Source of the DNA: Lacihabitans sp. CS3-21
GTDB lineage: Bacteria > Bacteroidota > Bacteroidia > Cytophagales > Spirosomataceae
Direction: 5' to 3'
Assembly (NCBI RefSeq): GCF_024343675.1
Contig: NZ_RJUD01000114.1
Location: 1 to 64,000 of the forward strand
Length of the DNA stretch: 64,000 bases
The position numbers and the translations under genes are program-made. Position 1 is the first letter of the stretch; every line of letters starts with the position of its first letter. This document shows positions 17,209 through 23,658 of this stretch, one piece after another. The notes under the pieces were generated by a model. The model was not told the origin of the DNA. It searched no databases and saw only the letters and a list, made by a program, of their open reading frames with translations.

Positions 17209-17246
17209 ATGTGCCTATGTGTAAAAAAATAAACACATAGGCACAT
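17209..17246. repeat. 14-bp inverted repeat after purL
   Basis: Perfect arms ATGTGCCTATGTGT (17209-17222) and its complement (17233-17246) with a 10-nt A-rich loop. There is no T-tract after the stem, so it is probably a dispersed intergenic hairpin that may also protect the purL 3' end rather than a canonical terminator. Confidence 0.7.
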
Positions 17247-17371
17247 ACTTATCATAGATATCTAATTGTTAATTTAAATTGACGCATTAGACCTTCATTT
17301 TGTCTTATTCTACTCGCCAAATGCCAGTACATTTTTGATACATTTGTAAAAATTTCAATTTTTTACAAATT

Positions 17372-17821
17372 ATGAAAACGCTAAAATTTTCAATAGTTAT
17401 TGATGCTCCTCGAAAAAAAGTATGGGACAACATGCTTCAAGATACCACCTACAGAATCTGGGCGAGCGAATTTCATGAAGGTTCTTGTTTTGAGGGTTCT
17501 TGGGAAAAGGGAAGCGAAATACACTTTCTCGGACCCAATGAAGATGGCGGAATAGGAGGCATGTATTCAAAAATTAAAGAGCATGTGGAACATGAATTTA
17601 TTTCGATTGAGCATCTTGGATTTATCAGCAATGGCATTATTGACACCACAAGCGAGGAAGTGAAAAAATGGACTCCCGCTTTTGAGAACTACATTTTACT
17701 TCCGAAAGAAAATCAAACCGAGCTTTTGATAGAAATGGAAACTTCTCCAGAATATGCCCCTATGTTTGAGGAAATGTGGCCACGAGCTTTAGAATCTCTT
17801 AAAAATCTTTGTGAAAAATAA
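17372..17821 (+). CDS. SRPBCC (AHSA1-like) domain protein
   Basis: A 149-aa single-domain START/SRPBCC protein of the AHSA1 group: it opens with the strand KFSIVIDAPRKKVWDNML and ends with the long helix MFEEMWPRALESLKNLCEK that closes the hydrophobic cavity. A TACATTTG -7-like box sits at 17339-17346, about 26 bp before the ATG. It leads a set of four small genes (PhnB-like, then two DUF1801 proteins) spaced by 1-12 bp, so all are probably one transcript. Ligand and role are unknown; proteins of this type are often stress- or transport-related. Confidence 0.85.
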   Translation: MKTLKFSIVIDAPRKKVWDNMLQDTTYRIWASEFHEGSCFEGSWEKGSEIHFLGPNEDGGIGGMYSKIKEHVEHEFISIEHLGFISNGIIDTTSEEVKKWTPAFENYILLPKENQTELLIEMETSPEYAPMFEEMWPRALESLKNLCEK

Positions 17822-17833
17822 CCCGATACTAAT

Positions 17834-18256
17834 ATGACTGAAGACATTTTTCCTTGCTTATGGTTTGACGGAAAAGCTAAGGTAGCTGCAGAATTTTACT
17901 GTGGAATTTTCAAAAACTCCAAAATCCTTTCCGAAAATCCAATGGTTGTAAACTTTGAGCTCAACGACAAGAAGTTTATGGGACTGAACGGCGGTCCGAT
18001 GTTTAAGTTCAATGAGGCTGTGTCCTTTGTGATTACTTGTGCCGACCAAACAGAAATAGATTATTACTGGAACAAACTCACCGAAAACGGGGAGGAAAGC
18101 ATGTGCGGCTGGTTGAAAGACCAATTTGGCGTTTCTTGGCAAGTAGTCCCAAGTATTTTAGGAAGTCTCATGTCGGATCCTATGAAAGCCGAAAGAGTTT
18201 CCAACGCCTTTATGCAAATGAGGAAAATGGATATTGAAAAGCTCATAAACGCCTAA
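17834..18256 (+). CDS. PhnB-like VOC-fold protein (3-dmu-9_3-mt family)
   Basis: A 140-aa member of the PhnB / 3-demethylubiquinone-9 3-methyltransferase-like branch of the VOC superfamily. Recognisable parts are IFPCLWFDGKAKVAAEFYCGIF at the start, FMGLNGGPMFKFNEAVSF in the middle and CGWLKDQFGVSWQVVP before the last helix. Despite the historical name there is no evidence of methyltransferase activity. It starts 12 bp after the SRPBCC gene and ends 5 bp before the first DUF1801 gene. Confidence 0.88.
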   Translation: MTEDIFPCLWFDGKAKVAAEFYCGIFKNSKILSENPMVVNFELNDKKFMGLNGGPMFKFNEAVSFVITCADQTEIDYYWNKLTENGEESMCGWLKDQFGVSWQVVPSILGSLMSDPMKAERVSNAFMQMRKMDIEKLINA

Positions 18257-18261
18257 AAATC

Positions 18262-18624
18262 ATGACGGCAAGTAATAAAGTAGCGGAAAATGTAGATGAT
18301 TACATTGCGGATTTTCCTGATGAAGTAAAAAATAGACTGCTTCAAATAAGAAATCTCATAAAATCTACCGTTCCTGAAGTAGAGGAATACATCAGCTATG
18401 CCATGCCTTCATACAACTATCATGGCATTTTAATTTACTTTTCAGCTTTTAAAAATCACATAGGTTTATACTCTGTACCCAATCTTCATCCTGATTTTTT
18501 AGAAAAATTTAAGCCTTACAAAACAGGTACAGGTTCAGTTCAATTTCCTCATAGCAAAGTACTTCCGCTAGATTTTATCAAAGAAATTTTAGAATTTCGT
18601 ATTAGCGAAAACCTAAAAAAATGA
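18262..18624 (+). CDS. DUF1801 protein, copy 1
   Basis: A 120-aa DUF1801 protein (the group containing the Bacillus YdhG frataxin-like iron chaperone). Family marks are VDDYIADFPDEVKNRL, the motif ISYAMPSYNYHGILIYFSAFKNHIGLY and QFPHSKVLPLDFIKEIL. It is followed after 1 bp by a related protein with the same order of motifs. An iron-binding role is known only for YdhG and cannot be read from this sequence. Confidence 0.87.
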   Translation: MTASNKVAENVDDYIADFPDEVKNRLLQIRNLIKSTVPEVEEYISYAMPSYNYHGILIYFSAFKNHIGLYSVPNLHPDFLEKFKPYKTGTGSVQFPHSKVLPLDFIKEILEFRISENLKK

Positions 18625-18625
18625 A

Positions 18626-18985
18626 ATGAAAAAATACACCAACGTTGAAGAGTACATTTTGGATTTCCCTGAAATTGCTCAAATCAAAATGCAAGAGCTG
18701 CGAGAAATCATAGCATCCATTGCCACGAATTGCAAAGAAATCATTAGCTATAACATGCCCGCTTACAAACAAAATGGCATAGTGGTGTATTTTGCAGCCA
18801 ACAAAAACCACATTGGTTTTTACCCAACGCCTAACGGAATTACGACTTTCGAATCCCAACTTACAAACTACAAATACTCCAAAGGAGCCATTCAGTTCCC
18901 AATAGACCAACCACTTCCCAAAGAACTGATTCAAGACATCCTAAGATTCCGAATAGAAGAAGATTTTTTGAAAAAGAAAAAATAA
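18626..18985 (+). CDS. DUF1801 protein, copy 2
   Basis: A 119-aa paralogue of the preceding gene with the same motif order: VEEYILDFPEIAQIKMQEL, ISYNMPAYKQNGIVVYFAANKNHIGFY and IQFPIDQPLPKELIQDIL. The two share the MPxY...NHIG core but are well diverged elsewhere, so the tandem duplication is not recent. It is the last gene of the four-gene set and ends in a lysine run. Confidence 0.87.
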   Translation: MKKYTNVEEYILDFPEIAQIKMQELREIIASIATNCKEIISYNMPAYKQNGIVVYFAANKNHIGFYPTPNGITTFESQLTNYKYSKGAIQFPIDQPLPKELIQDILRFRIEEDFLKKKK

Positions 18986-19031
18986 GGTTTACTTTTGCTT
19001 TACCTCAAATTTTAAAAATTCTTCTTCAAAA

Positions 19032-19595
19032 ATGAAACAAATACTTGGTTTTCTATTCGTACTATTCGTTATTTTTTCTTGTACAAATTCTCAAAAAGAC
19101 ACCCTCGATACACTTGCCATTCAAGATTCATTAAGACTTGATTCCATCAACAATGTAAAAAGACTGATGAGTGAAGATGCCAAAGTTTGGTTGATTAAAA
19201 GCATCGAAAATGAGTTTGCAGACCCACTTTTTGAAGACGAAAACCAAGACAAAAAAGCAAGCATTTATACCAAGAGCTACGAAGAATACAAAACAGACGC
19301 CATAAGTATTGATTACGACGGCGGCATGACCGAAGAGGCCTTCAAGAAAAAATGGGGTAGCAAATACGACACTAAATACGCTGGAATTGGGACGGGTTTT
19401 CTGATTTCTGGTCAGGATTGGGTAAAAATCAGTATAACAAACTGTACCCTCAAAAGCGACTTGTCGACCGACTCTACTATGGTTTTTGATGTAATGATAG
19501 AGGACAAAGAAGCCAAAGCAAAATACAAAAGAGATATAAAGGTCATTAAATCAGGTGATTCATTCCTCATCGATGACATATTGGAGTACCAATAG
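19032..19595 (+). CDS. Hypothetical lipoprotein
   Basis: A 187-aa protein with a lipoprotein signal (VIFSCTNSQ, Cys at about 17). The mature part begins with a helix, then a region with KWLIKSIENEF-like and AFKKKWGSKYDTKYAGIGTGFL, and ends in strands LKSDLSTDSTMVFDVMIED and SGDSFLIDDILEYQ. The overall pattern recalls DUF3828-like proteins, but I cannot confirm the family. It is separate from the upstream gene set by 46 bp and from the muramidase gene by 45 bp, so it could be transcribed with the latter. Confidence 0.75.
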   Translation: MKQILGFLFVLFVIFSCTNSQKDTLDTLAIQDSLRLDSINNVKRLMSEDAKVWLIKSIENEFADPLFEDENQDKKASIYTKSYEEYKTDAISIDYDGGMTEEAFKKKWGSKYDTKYAGIGTGFLISGQDWVKISITNCTLKSDLSTDSTMVFDVMIEDKEAKAKYKRDIKVIKSGDSFLIDDILEYQ

Positions 19596-19640
19596 TCACG
19601 TTTTTCAAAATCCTTTTTCAAAATTCATAGCCGTCATTTT

Positions 19641-20858
19641 ATGAAAAAAACGCACCTATTTTTGATTTTTGTAGCATTGACCTTTACCCTTGGCTTTAAA
19701 TGTACTCCGAAGATTTACCATTCGGCAGCGGAACCCATCAAAACTGGTGCAGAACAAACTGACAAATACTTATCGATTCTAAAAGGCAAACGAGTTGGAA
19801 TTTTGGCAAATCCTACCACGATAATAGGCAAAAGCCACTTGGTAGATAGTCTGCAAAAATTGGGAATCGACATCGTAAAGGTTTTCGGACCTGAGCATGG
19901 CTTTAGAGGAAATGCCTCCAACGGTGCTAAAGTCAGTGACGAAACCGACCCAGCCACAGGCATAAAAATCATTTCTCTCTACGGCAAAAAACGCAAACCA
20001 TCTGCCGAAGACTTGGCCAAGGTGGACCTCATGATGTTTGATATTCAAGACGTTGGCTGTCGTTTTTATACCTACATCAATGTTTTGCGAGATGTAATGG
20101 AAGCCTGTGCTGAACACAACAAAACGCTCTTGATTCTCGACAGACCCAATCCCAATGGCTACCTCATCGACGGCCCCATCATGGATATGCGACTAAAATC
20201 GGGCATCGGGCAGTTTCCAATTCCGATAGCCCACGGCATGACCATAGCTGAATTTGCCCAGATGATAAATGGAGAAGGCTGGCTGCCCAACCAAGCCAAA
20301 TGCAAGCTTGAAATCGTAAAAGTCGCTAATTATAGGCACGACATGGACTATGTTTTACCGATAAAACCATCTCCAAACCTCAATACCCAACAGAGCATTA
20401 TGCTTTATCCAACCACTTGTATGTTTGAAGGCACCATTCTGAGCCAAGGCCGAGGCACTCAAGTACCCTTTACGGTTTTGGGAGCTCCGTTATTAAAAGG
20501 CAAATACACTTTCAACTTTACACCCAAAAGCATCCCAGGTATGAGTGAGTCGCCCCTGCACATGAATGAAACCTGCTACGGCATAGATTTGATGAATTAT
20601 GACATCAAAAACCTGAGAAAAACCAAGCGAATCAACCTCCAATGGATGATTGACCTATACCAAGCCTACCCAGACAAAGCCAAGTTTTTTGACAGAACCC
20701 AAAGCAAACAAATGGGCAACATAGATTTTCTGGCTGGCGTTTATGAATTCAGAAAGCAAATAGAAGAAGGAAAAACCGCCGAAGAAATTCAAAAATCGTG
20801 GGAACCGGGTCTTTCAGCATACAAAAAAATGAGATTGAAGTATGTTTTGTATGATTGA
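19641..20858 (+). CDS. namZ: Exo-beta-N-acetylmuramidase NamZ-like (DUF1343)
   Basis: A 405-aa DUF1343 protein, the family whose Bacillus member NamZ (YbbC) releases MurNAc from muropeptide sugar chains. Signal peptide about 1-19. Conserved parts seen are VGILANPTTIIGKSHLVD, FGPEHGFRGNASNGAKVSDE, FDIQDVGCRFYTYINVL, LDRPNPNGYLIDGP and PSPNLNTQQSIMLYPTTCMFEGT. It would act in the periplasm in peptidoglycan turnover. An LD-carboxypeptidase and a YiiX-like enzyme lie nearby, consistent with this. Confidence 0.88.
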   Translation: MKKTHLFLIFVALTFTLGFKCTPKIYHSAAEPIKTGAEQTDKYLSILKGKRVGILANPTTIIGKSHLVDSLQKLGIDIVKVFGPEHGFRGNASNGAKVSDETDPATGIKIISLYGKKRKPSAEDLAKVDLMMFDIQDVGCRFYTYINVLRDVMEACAEHNKTLLILDRPNPNGYLIDGPIMDMRLKSGIGQFPIPIAHGMTIAEFAQMINGEGWLPNQAKCKLEIVKVANYRHDMDYVLPIKPSPNLNTQQSIMLYPTTCMFEGTILSQGRGTQVPFTVLGAPLLKGKYTFNFTPKSIPGMSESPLHMNETCYGIDLMNYDIKNLRKTKRINLQWMIDLYQAYPDKAKFFDRTQSKQMGNIDFLAGVYEFRKQIEEGKTAEEIQKSWEPGLSAYKKMRLKYVLYD

Positions 20859-20889
20859 GTGAATAGGTTAGATTGAAATAAATAGTATT

Positions 20890-21020
20890 GCATTTTACTC
20901 TGGTCGAAGACACGAGCTATAAGAAGGCTAATCCCTTTGTGGGTGTAAAATGCGGATTTCACCAGCAGAAAATCAATGCTCATTCAGATTCGAACTCTTC
21001 CAAATTGAAACAAAATCCGC
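20890..21020. repeat. Intergenic segment with two inverted repeats
   Basis: The gap between namZ and the YiiX-like gene contains GCATTTTAC (20890-20898) with its complement at 20945-20953, and directly adjoining GCGGATTT (20952-20959) with its complement at 21013-21020. The spacers are 46 and 53 bp. No ORF there looks coding. It may be a degenerate dispersed element; no function is assigned. Confidence 0.35.
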
Positions 21021-21048
21021 CTGTTAAAAGAACCAAAAACAATCACCC

Positions 21049-21672
21049 TCAAATAAGTATAGCCTTCATTTCCAAGGCATTCTGTCGCCAAAAAGCTCCT
21101 GGACTGATAAAAACTCCTTTCTCTTTGGGTAGTTCAATATTGGCATATTTGAATGCTTCATAAATGTATTCTGCACAGGTATATTTTTCGTCATGAAAGA
21201 AATTATCAAAACCCCAAAAGCTTCGCCAGAGTATTCGCCAATACTCTTTTCTGTCATATTGTTTCGAGAGATTGTCCACGCAAAACTCCTTGACGGCTTT
21301 TTGTTTGACTAAGTCGCTGGCCAAAAGTTCATGCTTTGCCCAAGCAACTCTGCCTTTGTAGGGTTTATTTTTTCCGTCATAATCTTTGTAAATAAACGAC
21401 AAAGGCAACATTCTTACTCCAACTTCCAACACACTTTCAATCAAAAAAACTCTGTCCAATTCCTCGATCCTAACCACCATGCCTACATGGCTCCAAGCCG
21501 ACTTACTACGCCAACGAATCAAGCCTGAGAGCCAATGATCCCCTGAAAAAAATAGCAAATCGCCGGTTTTAAACTCACTTCGCATGGCCTCATAAAAACG
21601 CAAATTTGTCCCTAAGGATTGATATTCATATATTTTGTCCAGTATCCTTTTTGACTTTATTTGTCTCGCCAT
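21049..21672 (-). CDS. YiiX/YebB-like permuted papain-fold protein
   Basis: A 207-aa protein of the YiiX/YebB (permuted NlpC/P60, DUF830) type. The motif GDLLFFSGDHWLSGLIRWRS is followed by WSHVGMVV, giving the catalytic His, and the cysteine is in KYTCAEYIYEAF near residue 170, the circularly permuted order expected. No signal peptide is visible. Family members are thought to cleave amide or lipid ester bonds linked to the envelope; the substrate here is unknown. It is divergent from the Fe-S carrier gene with 57 bp between starts. Confidence 0.83.
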   Translation of the reverse strand: MARQIKSKRILDKIYEYQSLGTNLRFYEAMRSEFKTGDLLFFSGDHWLSGLIRWRSKSAWSHVGMVVRIEELDRVFLIESVLEVGVRMLPLSFIYKDYDGKNKPYKGRVAWAKHELLASDLVKQKAVKEFCVDNLSKQYDRKEYWRILWRSFWGFDNFFHDEKYTCAEYIYEAFKYANIELPKEKGVFISPGAFWRQNALEMKAILI

Positions 21673-21729
21673 GAAACTTTTGATTTATATTTAAAGTTTT
21701 AATAGGAGTAAATATAAATTAATTTCGAA

Positions 21730-22056
21730 ATGATTACGGTAACAGAGCAGGCAAAAAATAAAATTTTGGAATTAAAAAGCAAGGAAGGTAAAAACGAAAA
21801 CCACGGCATACGCGTAGCAGTAGAAGGCGGCGGATGCTCTGGATTGATGTACGACCTCGCTTTTGATGCAGAACAACAGCCCAACGATCATATATATGAA
21901 GACCAAGGCGTAAAAATATTTGTAGACAAAAAGAGTCTTCTATATCTAATTGGAACCCAACTAGACTATAGCGACGGCCTAAATGGCAAAGGATTTCAAT
22001 TTAAAAACCCCAATGCCAGCCGTACTTGTGGCTGCGGAGAGAGTTTTTCGGTTTAA
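21730..22056 (+). CDS. A-type iron-sulfur carrier (IscA/SufA/ErpA family)
   Basis: A 108-aa HesB-like protein that holds and delivers Fe-S clusters. The three invariant cysteines are present: C36 in EGGGCSGLMYDL and C100, C102 in the C-terminal CGCGESF. Length is normal. No other isc or suf gene is adjacent, so which branch it belongs to cannot be told from context. A strong terminator follows. Confidence 0.95.
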   Translation: MITVTEQAKNKILELKSKEGKNENHGIRVAVEGGGCSGLMYDLAFDAEQQPNDHIYEDQGVKIFVDKKSLLYLIGTQLDYSDGLNGKGFQFKNPNASRTCGCGESFSV

Positions 22057-22078
22057 TTTCCATAAAATACATTATCAG

Positions 22079-22107
22079 AAGGCGGAGAATTTCTTCGCCT
22101 TTTTTTT
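22079..22107 (+). terminator. Terminator after the A-type carrier
   Basis: Stem AAGGCG-(A)GAA with TTCGCCTT around a short loop (22079-22100), followed by a run of eight T. It lies 23 bp after the stop codon. Confidence 0.88.
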
Positions 22108-22306
22108 GTGTAAAAGTCTAAGTTTTTAGAATTTTACAGTAAATTAGATTCGTAAAACAGAATCACATTGTTTAACGATTTAAACTTCCTCCTAGCCCGA
22201 CTGGCCTACCTACGTAGTGCTTGCTCGTTTGTTCCTGATTTTGCGGCTTAATACCATCTATTTTTTTAGCCGTCGCATTTACATTTCAACATAAATAAAA
22301 AAAATC

Positions 22307-23395
22307 ATGAACACATTCAGAGATGGGTCAAAAATCCTTGTTATTGGCATGGGAAAAGTTGGCTCTTTGGTAGGGATATTACTCAACAACAGATTCAAAG
22401 TAACAGGCTTAGACAAAAATCCACCACATTACGACCTAAACTTACCTTTTGAAGTTATTGGAGGTGATTGCTCAGATATAGATTTCCTAGAAAAAACCAT
22501 CCCGGCATTTCAAGCGGTAGTTTCTTGTATGCCCTACTTCTTAAATCTCCCCATCGCTCAAATTTGTCACAAAAATGCCATTCACTATTTTGATCTTACG
22601 GAAGATGTTCCAACTACCCAAGCTATCAGGCAAATGGCAGAAACGGCCCAAGCGGTGATGGCACCGCAATGTGGTTTAGCTCCTGGATTTATAGGTATAG
22701 TAGGTGCAGATTTGTGCAAAAGATTTGATAAAATTCGAGATATTGAGCTTCGAGTAGGTGCTTTGCCACAATTTCCGAATGGATTGCTGGGATACTCGTT
22801 TACGTGGTCACCTGCTGGAGTTATCAACGAATACATCAATGATTGCGAGGTGATTCATAATGGCAAAAAGAAAATGGTGCCCGCATTGGACGGACTCGAG
22901 AAAATATACATTGGCGGAGAGGAATTTGAGGCTTTTAGTACTTCTGGTGGCTTAGGAACCATGTGTGAGACATTCGAAGGCAAAGTGGATACACTAAACT
23001 ACAAAACCATGCGATATCCAGGACATTGTAAACTCATGAAATTCTTGCTTTATGAATTGATCATGAAAGATGACAGACAACAATTGGAACAAATCCTTAC
23101 AAACGCAAAACCTCCTGTTCAAGAAGACGTGGTCTATGTTTATGCAGTGGTGGAAGGTTGGAAGTACGACAAAATCAAGCGGGAGGAGTATTATCGACCA
23201 TTTCAACCCATAGTTATAGATGGAGAGCATTGGCGAGCTATTTCATGGACTACTGCCGCTTCCATAGCTGCTGTGGTAGAAATGGTGGCTCAGAAAACTT
23301 TGCCAACCAGTGGTTTTATTAAACAAGAAGAAATTCCTTTTGAAGCTTTTTTGGAAACTACCAATGGGAAGTTTTTCTTAGAAAAGGAGTTATAG
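22307..23395 (+). CDS. Saccharopine dehydrogenase family protein
   Basis: A 362-aa NAD(P)-dependent oxidoreductase. The Rossmann motif is KILVIGMGKVGSLVG at the N-terminus, and VSCMPYFLNLPIAQIC, YFDLTEDV and MAPQCGLAPGFIGIVGADL are typical of saccharopine dehydrogenase / lysine-dehydrogenase-like proteins. The C-terminal domain (about 130-330) is the catalytic alpha/beta domain with YSFTWSPAGVINEY. Lysine catabolism is a possible role but the substrate cannot be fixed. It is monocistronic by spacing; the 197-bp upstream region shows no clear promoter. Confidence 0.88.
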   Translation: MNTFRDGSKILVIGMGKVGSLVGILLNNRFKVTGLDKNPPHYDLNLPFEVIGGDCSDIDFLEKTIPAFQAVVSCMPYFLNLPIAQICHKNAIHYFDLTEDVPTTQAIRQMAETAQAVMAPQCGLAPGFIGIVGADLCKRFDKIRDIELRVGALPQFPNGLLGYSFTWSPAGVINEYINDCEVIHNGKKKMVPALDGLEKIYIGGEEFEAFSTSGGLGTMCETFEGKVDTLNYKTMRYPGHCKLMKFLLYELIMKDDRQQLEQILTNAKPPVQEDVVYVYAVVEGWKYDKIKREEYYRPFQPIVIDGEHWRAISWTTAASIAAVVEMVAQKTLPTSGFIKQEEIPFEAFLETTNGKFFLEKEL

Positions 23396-23407
23396 GTGGC
23401 TTGGCTA

Positions 23408-23603
23408 TTACACAAAGGTTCACGAAGGAAGCACGAAGTTTCACAAAGGGAATACAAGTTGTCAGATAAAGAAAAAAATATTCAACGAACTGATTATTAA
23501 ATCTTTAAGATACAAAGTTCAATTCTTAAAATCTTTAAATCCATGATTTCCTCAAACAAATTCTTTGTGAAACTTCGTGAATTCTTTGTGTGACTTTGTG
23601 TAA
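23408..23603. repeat. Long imperfect inverted repeat (possible mobile hairpin element)
   Basis: Arms of about 40 bp face each other in the gap before lon. The inner part CACGAAGTTTCACAAAG (23432-23448) matches its exact complement at 23563-23579, and the outer part TTACACAAAG (23408-23417) matches at 23594-23603; between them the arms are imperfect. The 110-bp centre is AT-rich and noncoding. It carries no transposase. Confidence 0.75.
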
Positions 23604-23636
23604 CAACATTCTACTAAACTTCAAAAAACTCATAAA

Positions 23637-23656
23637 AAAAGGCCTCTCGGCCTTTT
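23637..23656 (-). terminator. lon terminator
   Basis: AAAAGGCC-TCTC-GGCCTTTT, 3 bp past the lon stop codon on the minus strand, with a seven-T tract in the lon direction. It is also close to symmetrical and could stop transcription from the left. Confidence 0.9.
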
Positions 23657-23658
23657 CA

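Noticed and set aside
17834-18256. Ubiquinone methyltransferase (family name 3-dmu-9_3-mt)
   Set aside because: The family name is historical; the protein has a VOC fold and no SAM-binding motif.
20888-21163. 91-codon ORF between namZ and the YiiX-like gene
   Set aside because: It overlaps the 3' end of the YiiX-like gene in antisense and has no recognisable domain; composition is not that of a protein of this genome.
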